A DNA stretch of 64,000 nucleotides, from NCBI GenBank assembly GCA_037178675.1, contig JAYMGJ010000194.1:62001-126000 (forward strand), in the 5' to 3' direction. A program made the position numbers and the translations under genes. The notes under the pieces were generated by a model. It did not search any database, was not told the origin of the DNA, and saw only the letters and a program-made list of their open reading frames with translations. Positions 1 through 10,667 of the stretch are shown one piece after another (position 1 is the stretch's first letter; every line of letters starts with the position of its first letter). This DNA is from Scleroderma bovista (taxonomy: Eukaryota; Basidiomycota; Agaricomycetes; Boletales; Sclerodermataceae).

Positions 1-315
1 CTGTGCAACAGACCTCCCGTGTTGATAGATATACCGTCGATTACAAGAGGTCGATATTCCTTTACAACTTTCCCCCCCTGGGCCCAAGAGGACAGGGGAG
101 AGCGAAACAAGGAATAACCTCATGGCGCGAAATATCACAGCGATTGTACCACAGCCCCATGGAAGAGCTACACGAGGCAGCCCGGCTGTTTGGGAATGTG
201 CACGCGGTAAGCATGAGCAAGCTGGCAGCTACTATAAGGCGTCGCGGCCTCTTGCGCTTGCATTAGCCCTCTCAGAGACCAATTGACCTTTCTCTATAAC
301 CACTCACCGTCGGCT
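1..315. other. 5' flank, no supported gene
   Basis: The only frame of any length here (3-266, +) has no recognisable motif, no splice context and a biased composition, so I do not call it. The stretch probably holds the promoter and 5' UTR of the coiled-coil gene that starts at 316. Confidence 0.4.
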
Positions 316-2300
316 ATGAGTTCTTACTTGCGTTGGCCCCTTCGCAACTCGACACCTGTCGCGAAAACAAAACCTCTTTCCCCCAAGGTCACCGACGACT
401 ATACGTCGTCGTCAGCTCATCCGGACTGGGAGACTGTGAATGCCTTCCCCAGTTCTCCTACATCCCCGTCTGCATCCGCAGATGACCATGATACGGAGTT
501 CGTCAGTCTTCACGAACCCAGCATGGACGGTGGTGAAGGCCACCCTTACTCCCTTCGCAGCTTGCAGAAGGAAAACGCGTCACCTGATCAGCGTTCTGGT
601 CCTCGTGGTGCACACCCAAGGGCAGACATGGACAGGAGGAATCTCCAAGCGAAGGGTTATGTACCTCAGGAACAGAACAGAACTTCTGTAACTACCGAGA
701 AAGGGGGGCTGCAAGATGGGTGCCTGGACGCTGTCGCCAGGCTCAGAGAGGAAAATGACCAATTGAAATCCATCGTGCGCGGCCACGTAAAACAGGTGGA
801 AGAAACTAACCGGCGGCATGCACAATGCCAAAGTGACCTCGAACGGCTGAAAGCGGAGAAAACTGCTGCCGATCGTACCTCCAAAGCTGAGATCGAGAAG
901 TCGAGGACGACGCAGCTGCAGCAGACCCGCCAAATAGAGGCCGTCATATCAGAACGTGATCGGATGCGGAAAGACAGGGACGCAGCCGTGGTCAGCCTCA
1001 CTGCTGAAAATGAGCGGCTGAAAACGACTCTAGGGAAGCAGGCCGAAGAGTTTAAGGGAACAATAGAGGAGATGAACCACCACAGGACACAGGTGCATTC
1101 TGATTTGCAGAAGACGCGTAAAAGCTTGGAGAAATATGCTGCTGAGCTGGATGCGAGTGTGGCGCTCATTAATGCCCTTAGGCAGGAGAACAAGGATCTC
1201 CGCGCGAAGACGAACCAAAGCCTAGAACTGCAGCGCCGCTTTGACACGCAGGGAAATGATCTGAAGGCTGCAAGGGATGAGTCATCAACACTGCGGAAGG
1301 AGTATACTCAAATGATGGCCCTATTGGACGACCGAACGTCGGAGCTGAAGGGAGCCCAGAGTTTCTTGACGACTGCGGACTCATTCTCCGGCACAGAGGT
1401 CCTCGGTACGCTGCAAAGGCTCAATGCGGAGGTACTTCAGAACACGGCGTTCATGGCCGAGTCCATGATCGAGACGTTTATATCCGAGAAAACGGCGCCG
1501 AAAACGGAAGAACAAGTGGGAGGGATGAAACGCGCTTCAGGTGTAATTGGACACTCAATTGGACATTTCCTTGGGACGAAAAAACACCGGGATGATCCAA
1601 TCCTGGTACAGATTGCCTTCCAGGCGTACATTGCCTACGTCCTTCAGTGGATCTCAAGGGCTTGGATCATTGGTGGGGATGAAATTCAAAACCGGTTCAT
1701 TGATGGTATATACGAGAAGGTTCGCGAGTCGGGTGAGTAACGACCACGAAGATCTGTGAACGTCGGAGCTGATGACTTGTGACTATGATAGAAGCGCAGG
1801 CTATATCCGGTCGCTGGCGGGCGCTCACACGTACCAACATCCCTCAGGGCCAGCGAGACGACCTTCAACTGACCTCCTTACTTACTTCCAAAGTCCTCTC
1901 AGGCCTCGCTGACATCCTCTTGGCTGCAGGATGCAACGCAAGCCAACCTGACCTCGCCTCAGCTCTCTCTACCAAGTTCAGTGAAAAGGTATCGTTCCTT
2001 GTCGCCCAAGCCATGCGCGTCAACAAGATCATTGGCGAGGATGTCACATCTGGCGATTTAGAAATTTTGGCAGTCCCACCTGGGACCGCCTTCGATCCCA
2101 CGAGCATGGAAGACGTGTATAATGAGGGTGCCCTGACACGCTCCGGGGGAACGAGAGTGCTATGCACGACTGACCTTGGTTTGAGAAAGAAGGTAAGAGT
2201 GGGAACGACAGGCGAGAGGGAAAAACAGTGGGCAGTCATCATCTTACTGAAGCCGAAGGTGGCTCTCGAGTCTGTGGTTGATATCATGGATGACTGTTGA
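316..2300 (+). CDS. Coiled-coil protein of unknown function, two exons
   Basis: Exons 316-1732 and 1792-2300 give 641 aa. The intron is 59 nt, starts GTGAGT and ends ATAG, and is preceded by a CTGATG-type branch site. I chose the ATG at 316 because the frame upstream of it has only non-ATG starts. Residues 1-120 are Ser/Pro-rich and look disordered. Residues about 150-370 are a long heptad-like coiled coil rich in E, K, R, Q and L. The C-terminal 170 residues look globular and lie beyond the intron. There is no signal peptide or membrane segment. The make-up suggests a structural, tethering or scaffold protein, but nothing points to a specific partner, so I assign no function. The gene ends 44 bp before the stop of the opposing gene at 2345. 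Confidence 0.8.
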
Positions 2301-2344
2301 CGGTAATCTATCCATTGTACATCATTACTACGAATCTTCCAGCT

Positions 2345-3703
2345 TCACCCGTTTTGTACCTGCTTCGATTTCAGTTGTGCATTATTGTAATGGAATTGCC
2401 TATGCTTACTTGTGATGCTCTCCTCCGTATGTTCCCTTTCGAGACCATCCGAAGGTGGCTGCACTTTTTGTGAGAATGTTGATCCACCTGGTAGCATACT
2501 TTCACTCAGGGAACTAAATGCAGCAAGTAATTCTGCAGAGGGTTGATAATCTATGTATATTCGGAATCATGGATTTGTAAATGCCATTACAATCAACCAA
2601 CTTACCGGCAGGGGTCACACTGCTTCTCTCCGATTTGACAGCGTCATCAGGGTCATTCTTGACTTCGAGATAACTGTCGAATTTTTTGTCTTCTTCCGTT
2701 GGGTCACTTTTGAAAGAACACACGAGCTGTTCAGCCTCCCTCTCTAAAAGAAGCAGTCAAGTAAGCAATTTCGAGGGACCACAAGAGGAATAAAAAATTG
2801 AAACCTACCTACTTCATATGGGTCATGCTTTCTAAAAAGTCTTGGTTTCTCAGATATCTTGGACCCCATTGACTGGTTCTGGGATCTTGCAGGTAATGGA
2901 TAATGTGATGGTGGAGAGTATGGTCTGAAAAGTGACTGGTTCTGAGCTTAGCACAATGGCTTTTCTGATACAAATTCAACTGACTGAAAGATCAGCAGGC
3001 TTCTCATCTGGCACTTCAAACTTCACTCCAATTTTGGGTTCACTCTTCAATGGGATTAATGGGCATTGGAGTTCAGGCTGTGGGGGTGGTGTAGGAGGTT
3101 TGGGGATGGAAAGGACAAATGATGTGAGAGTGACTGGAACCTTCACCCACAATGGAGGTGGATAGGGTGACTTGACTGGCACTGAATTCAGTGGCAAAAT
3201 GTCTGGAAAGAATTCTTCCCAGTTATCTACAAGTAACAATGTATGAGCAACCAAGCACATTTCCAAAGGAATACTCACGATTAGCAGGATCACCATTGTT
3301 TGTCCAATTATACTCAAATACCAAAGTGGCCTTTTGGGGAGGACCATTTCCATCCACAAAACTGGCCCAATTATGCTGGCCAAGTAAGGGTGAAGTGTTT
3401 GTCCCCAGTGGGAGTTGAACAATCACTTCATCCCGCTTTGAAACAGTTGGTTAAACTTGATGAACAAAATCGAAGGTCACATACAGTTCTCATTCTATAA
3501 ACACATTCAACAGCAGGAACAGATCTACCCCTGTTTGCTGCCTCCCAGAGGACATAAGTCACCCATGTGGCTATTCTATTATAGTCCTCCATTTTTCTTC
3601 TGCCAGGTGAGGGTTCAACTGACCATGGTTTTACCACGACAACATATGTTGCCGATGGTGGATCAGTGTATGGTGGTCCACCGGATTTGGAGTGTTTGGG
3701 CAT
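2345..3703 (-). CDS. Orphan protein, six exons, recognised only after splicing
   Basis: No single frame here is long, but the minus strand assembles cleanly from exons 3485-3703, 3279-3435, 2985-3226, 2809-2941, 2606-2743 and 2345-2550 (364 aa). The introns are 43-65 nt. Donors are GTATGT, GTGAGT, GTCAGT (weak), GTAGGT and GTAAGT, and all acceptors are AG. The frame is kept across all five introns, which is strong evidence for a real gene. The protein has a compact N-terminal half rich in W, Y and P (a VLWEAANRG segment, then an FEYNW segment), a proline-rich linker and an acidic, Lys-rich C-terminus. I do not recognise the family. The true 5' end is uncertain: a further acceptor at 3707-3708 suggests an upstream exon, but reading into it meets stops. 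It lies divergent to the REX4 gene, 204 bp apart. Confidence 0.6.
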
Positions 3704-3907
3704 TGACTACAGTAATATGTCGAGTTCTTAAGGTGACCTGTACTCACAATATGTACAAGTGGATGGGCTGAGCAAACTACTACGGCCCTTTGAAGAGTTT
3801 GTGGAGATAGTGCAAGTACTAGTAATCAACCGTCAAACTCACGCCGTGATCATTTCCAAACTAGGAAAGGCCTTTCAACCACAGGTCTCAGCACGGAGTC
3901 GTTCGCA

Positions 3908-5563
3908 ATGTCGGGAGCATCACCGATGTGAGGTTTTTTCAACGTCTGCCTACTACTGTCTGTCTCACCAAATTCTAGTCCCCCCCCTTCTTCAAACTGG
4001 CTTTCGCTCAAAAAGGTCGGTATGCGTTGACAACGTTCACCACATGCGTTGACATGCAGATGCAAGTAGGTCATCCAACCATCATCAAGCAATCTGAAGC
4101 GCCAATCCGCGCAAAAATATGGAAAGATCAACTATGAATACTCCCTGTTTCCCCCGCCGTCGTCCAAGGCAACGGATTCCCACCGAGAAACCTCAGACAC
4201 GTCGGCGATGCGTGGAAATTTGGAAAGCATGGACTTGGATACCCCGGGAGTCAAGAACGGAGAATCTATAGCTGACTTGCGGAAGATGATACTCGGAATG
4301 GCGTCTTATCGGCCTTCTGACTTAGTGCACGTCAACCTCCACCTCCTTCACTGTGTCTTGACCCTCAGATTTTTTTAGTCCCGGAAAATATGTTGCTCTC
4401 GACTGTGAAATGGTCGGTGTTGGATTGGAGGGATCAGAATCATCATTGGCTCGTGTCAGCATTGTGAACTTCAAAGGTGCTATTGTTCTTGATGCATTTG
4501 TTCGGCAACGAGAGCGTGTAGTCGATTATCGGACACAGTGGAGTGGGGTGCGTAGAGCGGACCTGGGGAAGGAAGGTGAGTGATCAAAATTCAATTCAAT
4601 GATGTACTCTGAGCTGATAGTTTTGTGCCGAAACTGACGAATGTCCATAGCAATATCTTTTAATGAGATACAGAAAACTGTCGCAGATTTGATCAAAGGT
4701 CGAATACTCGTCGGTCACGCTGTTTACAACGATCTCAAGGTCCGCATACGATCGTTTATTTCGAATTTAACGGTACCAACTATTACACCTTCAGGCTCTA
4801 CTGCTTTCTCACCCTTCACCGGAACTTCGCGATACTCAGTCATTAGCATATAAACACAAATTGGTGAAGTCTCGTCGGCCTGCGCTTCGATCCCTCGTAC
4901 GGCAAGAACTTGGAATCGCCATCCAAGAAGGAGAACATGACAGTGTGAGTGGTATATAATCTAGCAGTCTCGTGTATCATTGTATTGCCTCGACAATTTC
5001 TATCACGTCCATCGTGCTAACTTATACCCATTATCTAGGTCACAGATGCCCGTGCGACGATGGCCCTGTTCCGACTTCATAAGAAACAGTGGGAGAGCAA
5101 AATTAGACTCCCACATACGCCGATGAAATCCAAGTCCAAAAGGAATTCTACTTCGACTTCACTGGACACTGCATGCAGTTCCAAAGTTGCCAGTCCCTCA
5201 GGCTCCACGAAAGCATACAAGCGGACTCGTTCAGTATCGCTATCTGGTCAATCTCTACACCCGAGTCCTTCCCTAGACTGTTCAGACACCTCTTTTCAAG
5301 CACCAAATTTGGGTTTGGTTGCACGGAGGTCGAAACGACCAAAAATGACTGATAGCACAGAAGATCAAGGACGGAAGTATGTGTCATCTGGGCTATCCAC
5401 TGTTGTTAGGAGGGCTGGCGGTGTGAAAGAGGTGGGGAAATGTAGAAAGAAGCCTGTGAACACATCGAAACCGAAGGAGGAGTGGTGGACGACTCTTGAC
5501 GGTCGGTCAACCGGTTCGAAAGGATCCCACTGTAAAGCAAAGGATTTAGGTGAGGGTTGTTAA
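3908..5563 (+). CDS. REX4: RNA exonuclease 4-like DEDDh 3'-5' exonuclease
   Basis: The seven-exon model is 3908-3927, 3979-4015, 4070-4302, 4379-4575, 4651-4739, 4795-4944 and 5039-5563 (416 aa). The DEDDh fold is clear: motif ExoI in ALDCEMVG (Asp and Glu), ExoII in GHAVYNDLK (Asp), and ExoIII in EGEHDSVTDARA (His and Asp). The family acts in the nucleolus on ribosomal RNA precursors; yeast Rex4 influences the balance between the two 5.8S end forms. The N-terminus has the usual SSNWLSL-type opening, and the C-terminal 170 residues form a basic Ser/Lys tail typical of nucleolar proteins. Two junctions are weak: the donor at 4016 (GTCGGT) and the donor at 4303 (GTCTTA). The second was chosen only because it keeps frame into the catalytic exon, so the segment around 4300-4380 may be mis-spliced in this model. 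Confidence 0.88.
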
Positions 5564-5704
5564 GAGGAAGAGATGTATGTAGCCTACTATCGGCCGTGTG
5601 AACTGTCCATGAATTGCGTCAATGCGACGCAAAGTATCGCTACGATGTCCGATGAACTCACTGTGTCATAGTATCTTCTCCCTTGGCACACAACACGTTC
5701 TGGA

Positions 5705-7429
5705 ATGTCGAAGCAGTATATATCCACTGTGAACGAGCTCATTGCAGGGGGTGTTGGTGGGACTGCACAGGTCCTAGTTGGCCAGCCGCTCGACACCATC
5801 AAAACGCGAGCCCAAATCGCTCCCAGTGCGTCGTCTAGTCTTGCATCTGTCTTACCATGCGCTTAAATCGGAGGATATGACGGAAACAGAGGAGATGTTT
5901 GTAAGTCTTCAGTCATCCCAGATATCACACTTTTCGTTGACGTTCCCCTAGAAAGGCCCCATGGATATTCTTGTTCAGACGATCCGAAGAGAGGGGTTCT
6001 TTGCGCTTTACAAAGGTAGGTTGTTACGGACTTTTGTGCAATTGAATAACTTTGCAATGCTTTCCTCTAGGCATGGCTAGCCCATTGATCGGCATCGCTG
6101 GCGTGAACTCTCTTCTTTTCGCATCGTACGCGGCTTCGAAGCGCATCGTCTCTCCCTTCCCACAGCTCACTCTCCCACAAATTGCGTTATCGGGAGCGAT
6201 GGCAGGGGCGGCTAATGCTGTCCTCGCAAGTCCTGGTCCGTCATTGTCTTATAGCTAACTTCTTTGCTGACCTGCCACGTTATGTTCAGTCGAGATGTTC
6301 AAAGTTCGTATGCAGGGACAGTATGGAGCTGCCACTGATAAACGACTACGTGATGTTGCTCGGGAGATATGGACAGAGTGGGGGTTCAAGAAAGGGATAA
6401 TGCGCGGATATTGGGTACGTACAGCCGGGCCGCAGGACCGTTGCGTTCTAGCAACGTTTCTGATGTCAAACCCAGAATATCTTCGTTTTGTTTCTGACAA
6501 GCTCCAATAGGCTACTGTAGCTAGAGAAATCCCTGCCTATGCCGGGTATGTGATTTTTGTTGGAAACACCCACGACTTATCTCTCAAACGCGGCGCCACC
6601 AGGTTCTACACTGGTGCGACGGAGATTTCCTTCAGAATGTAGCATCCTTCTAACTGAAATTGGTTCTTATCGCTGCAGCATTCGAATTCTCGAAGCGGCA
6701 GTTCCAATCGCATTATGGACAGCAGGTGCCGGTCTGGGCGCTCTTAGCGAGCGGATCTACGGGAGGAGTGAGTTCCGCTATGTACTGTCTTCCGCTCCCC
6801 GAATCTTCTTGCGAATGCTTGGTATGGTATGTGGCTTACTAGATCGCATATTGGCTGTCCTGTTACCCTCTTGGTGTGTTTATCTGCGTATGTCTCTTGC
6901 TAAGGGCTCAGTCTCCTCATTTCCTTAGATGTGGTAAAATCGCGCATCCAACTCCACCAATTTCCGCCAAGATCACGACCATGGACATACATTAATTCAG
7001 AACTCCGGTCCATCGTTGTAGAAGCTGGGCTGTGCGTACATGTTCTTCCTTTTGTATCACTTGAAGCTGATCCGTATCATTCGTCGGCTTACTTAACTGT
7101 CGATACACAATGTCAACCATCAACATGCCTCTGCAATGACGGCAATCAGTTTGGGTCTCTTCCGTGGACTCACCCCCTCACGTAAGTCCGAAGTTTTCTC
7201 ATTGATCTAGTTTTGCTTACTCATATGGATTAGTACTTCGGAGGTAGGTGGCGATTTATGCCGACTGAGACTGTTGACTCTCTTTTCTATAGCATACCAG
7301 CAGCAGCAAGTACATTTGCCGCATTCGAGTTGACGCGCGGTGAGCCCAATGTGAAGCATCGTCGTATTTGGCACTTGCTAACCCATTATTCCTAATGTAG
7401 ATTTCTTGAGGGAGCAAACGGGAGCATAA
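5705..7429 (+). CDS. Mitochondrial carrier (SLC25) family protein, 14 exons
   Basis: The exons are 5705-5825, 5890-5900, 5952-6015, 6071-6235, 6290-6414, 6511-6545, 6603-6613, 6679-6767, 6843-6873, 6929-7031, 7150-7181, 7234-7243, 7293-7339 and 7401-7429 (290 aa, normal for the family). The three tandem repeats each carry the carrier signature: GQPLDTIKTRAQ in repeat 1, SPVEMFKVRMQ in repeat 2 and CYPLDVVKSRIQ in repeat 3. Such carriers sit in the mitochondrial inner membrane and exchange small metabolites. The repeat 1 and 2 context resembles fungal carnitine/acylcarnitine and YMC-type organic or amino-acid carriers, but the substrate cannot be read from sequence alone. Three exons are only 10-11 nt long (5890, 6603, 7234), so automatic annotation would probably break this gene. 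Confidence 0.92.
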
Positions 7430-8692
7430 GAAGGTGTCGGTATAAGTTTGACGACATATGGCCCAGTGTGTGCAAAAAGCAGTCAATGACCAACCTTGAG
7501 GAGGTGCATATTTTTGTGACCCCATTCCTTTTGAATACTGCGCCATGACGGCTCTGGATTCGGCCCGCACTGAGACCGCAGGGCGCATACTGGTCTGCCC
7601 AGCGAGTCACAAAAGTCGCCTGGACTCCATTGGGCATAGATTGGTTTGGGTCATTCGGTTTCAAGCATCCTAATGATCAAACGTTCGATTGAAGATGTCT
7701 CCCTTTACTATCCTCGTTCGGACACCACCAAGTTATCGTTGAAATCTTCATTTCTCATGAGCCTCTCCTATTCCGCGCTGTGGAATGTTCATATTCAGTG
7801 CTTATCATATGTTCGTCTCGCAACCCATGACATGAAACTGACAGCAAGTCCCGACTCTCACAGTTCCAATGATGATGTCAACAACATTGGCCCATCAAAA
7901 TACTGCCATTTCCAAGGTGCGATTTCTAGAGCATTTGCTTCATTGCGCTGTCCCATGAGTCATCGGGCATTCCAATCGCCAAATGCCAAATATACCAGTA
8001 CACCGTTTTCTGCGGCGGTAGATGTCTTGTGCAATTGCAGGGTATCCTTAGTGAACCTGCTTCTGGTGGTTACCAGACTGGTATGGTGAGTCGATGATAT
8101 GTTGTAGTGCCTGCAAGTTCCTATTATCTTAGCACATTCCCGTTCAGGCTTTTCCAGCTAGGCGCCACTGGCTCCACGGTTTCTGGGAGACCACAAGGTG
8201 ATGAGGAAAGCTAGACATAGACAACTCACGTGGGCCCGTGCCAGCATAGTCACGGTTCGTTCTCGCTGACCGACTCCTAGAGTTAGACCGCCACGGTAGT
8301 CAGAAACCCTGAATGTAGAGGGGAGGACTCCATCGAAATCCATCCTACTAACCTGTCATGATATCCATCGCGAGCACCTGGACAGGTGGCGGCTTCGTAT
8401 GTAAGTGGATAATCTGCCTGGTTCAGAAAGTAATATCACTTCCTCTTTCAGCATCATTGACGACTCCACTCAACAATGGCCCCAGTCCCCACGCTTCTAC
8501 AGTAAGCTAATATGTCTTGTTTCTCACCCCCCTGAGCTTCCCAAATGACCTTGTTTCATGGAGTGGGGTTGACACGAGACCTAGTTAGGGGCGTTGGGAT
8601 AAAAAGATCCCCAAACGTCTCGGCCCCATCCCACCCCCCATTCCCCTGTGTCTTTATACCCTTTCATTCAGTTCATTTTCGAGACGTTTACG
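7430..8692. other. Intergenic, no supported gene; GH16 promoter at right end
   Basis: Several frames of 60-150 codons occur (for example 7646-8089 + and 7392-7664 -), but none shows motifs or joins across plausible introns. The minus-strand stretch 7392-7664 has a protein-like composition and may be a gene relic. The last 150 bp hold a C-rich tract and a TTTATAC element at 8651-8657, about 40 bp before the GH16 start, a likely core promoter. Confidence 0.45.
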
Positions 8693-10273
8693 ATGGTCAT
8701 ATGCATTGTAACTTCTGTGGTGATCGCGACCTTCGCTAACACCGTTTTCGCTGATACGTACTCGTTGTCAAGCAAGCTTGTCGGCCAAGGGTTCCTCAAT
8801 GCATTCAGCTGGCAAGCTATAGCCGATCCAACTCACGGGCGGGTGTAGGCTCTCCTCTCTTGATTGCTATCCGCCGGTAATGAAGGGCATGGCAGAAACT
8901 ATGTGACACAGGCAACTGCACAGGCTGGCGGACTTGTTTCTGTGTCGGGTAACCAAGTAACATTGCGAGCAGACAGCACTACTGTACTAAGTTCCTCGGG
9001 TCCCGGAAGGAACTCCTTCAGGATCCAATCCAACACGCAGTATACCACACATGTGGCGGTGTGAGCGCTATTCCTAACTTTCTCTTTGGGCCATTTACCC
9101 CGTATTGCAGCTTTGACATTGCTCATATGCCGCAGGGGTGTGGGACATGGCCTGCTGTCTGTAAGTAGTCGTTTTGTTACTTCATTGTTTCTCTGGCTAA
9201 CCAGGAGTAGGGTTCGTTTATCTCATGTCTCTGCTCCCTTACTGAAAGAAAGCAACTGAACCTTTTCACTAGGGTATGTATAGCACTCACTAAATCAAGC
9301 AAATGATGATATCTTTACTTTTAGGAAGTTGGTGGGAACTGGCCAAACCAGGTACGTATTGAATGAATAGCATCAGGGGTCTTAGCAGTGACTCCGTGCA
9401 GGGAGAGGTGGACATTGTTGAAGGTGTGAACAACCAAACTCCTAATTTGTCATCATTGCACACCAATGCCAGTGCGTTTGCACACATTCCTATTCTCGCC
9501 ACCTTCCTAAACGAGTTTAACAAGACTGTACTATGCCATCATCCAGGATCATGACTGGGTAAGTCGCAAAGCATGAGTTAATAATGCTACAAACCTTGCA
9601 TGATGTAGAACGAGCGCGGGGACGAACTGCGACGTTTACGAAACAAACAACTCTGGATGTGGTGTAGAGATAAACGACAACAACAGTTTTGGACCACCTT
9701 TCAATGGAATTGGAGGTGGATGGTATTAACCTACCTGTCATTTTGGGATGCAGATTACTAAACTCAACAATAGGTATGCAATTGAGCGAACATCCAGCTT
9801 CATCAAAATATTCTTTTGGGAGAGAGGAAGCTCATCTGTTCCAACAGATGTCAGGTACCCGACTTCATTCGTGATCACTGATGGTTGGGTACGTATTCAT
9901 CCATCTTGTTCTTATGTCTCGTTCTCATTTACATGTTAGGGGACACCAGCGGCATACTTTCCCAACACGAACTGTGATCTTTCTACGCATCTAGGTCCTC
10001 ACAATATCATCATTAATTTGACTTTCTGTGAGTCCTAAAATCAAATGTATAAACCTTTGTTAGACCGAGCACATTCGTAGGTGGCGACTGGGCTGGGAAT
10101 AGCGCCGTTTATTCTGCCTCAGGGTGCCCTTCGGACTGTGTTGGTGCGTCCAATTTCTGTGCCTTACTCTGCAGAGGAAATCTGAACGGAACGAATCAGA
10201 TTATGTGAATCAGAATCCCGGAGCATTTTCCGATGCCTACTTCACATTCAATTCCCTTAACATATACGAGTAA
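8693..10273 (+). CDS. Secreted GH16 family endo-beta-1,3(4)-glucanase
   Basis: A signal peptide of about 20 residues (hydrophobic VICIVTSVVIATFANTVFA) leads into a GH16 catalytic domain. The catalytic motif is GEVDIVEG, with the two glutamates acting as nucleophile and acid/base. Further family marks are the GTWPAVW, NPGAFSDAYF and LNIYE-type segments and many cysteines in the second half. The enzyme should cut beta-1,3 or mixed 1,3/1,4 glucans outside the cell, in wall remodelling or biomass use. Exons: 8693-8844, 8896-9060, 9111-9160, 9211, 9273, 9325-9351, 9402-9471, 9525-9558, 9609-9722, 9774-9888, 9940-10027, 10081-10143 and 10200-10273; 317 aa. The Trp before Glu-Val-Gly-Gly only forms if single bases at 9211 and 9273 are used as exons (see findings). 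Otherwise all introns are ordinary GT-AG of 49-61 nt. Confidence 0.9.
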
Positions 10274-10667
10274 GAGACGTTTGATGGTTATACACTTTCG
10301 TACATTGTCACGGGTTGTGCCTGCTAGTTAATAGAAAGACTCGCAAAACTGAAGTGACCAGCATGGCATGAAGTCATTATCCATTTACCTTTCATACAGG
10401 CGACTCTAAGGGACATACTTCAGTGCTCTTCAGTTTTTCCCGGTGAAAGCTACGGGAGGTGATAACATGCCGAGGATCAACATGGACTCCCGTGATCTAT
10501 TTGCTCACTGAGCTTCATGTAAATCATTCATACAAACCAAGTGTAGAATCTATGAAACGAAGCGGGAAACAGGGATACATTATCCCTTCTAAATCCGAAG
10601 CAACGCGAGCACCTTGATAATAGTTCCTCCTTTATGGCAAAAACCAGTGATATTTGACAATAGAGCT
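10274..10667. other. Convergent intergenic region, no gene seen
   Basis: This is the space between the stops of the GH16 gene (+) and the oxidoreductase gene (-). It is AT-rich with no sustained frame and presumably holds both 3' UTRs. Confidence 0.5.

Noticed and set aside
666..1247. Long minus-strand frame across the coiled-coil gene
   Set aside because: It is antisense to a coiled coil whose codon pattern keeps the reverse frame open. Its Ser/Arg/Cys-rich product is typical of such shadows.
3843..4131. Minus-strand frame as an upstream exon of the 2345-3703 gene
   Set aside because: No join to 3748-3767 or 3485-3706 keeps frame without a stop, and the stretch overlaps the first exons of REX4.
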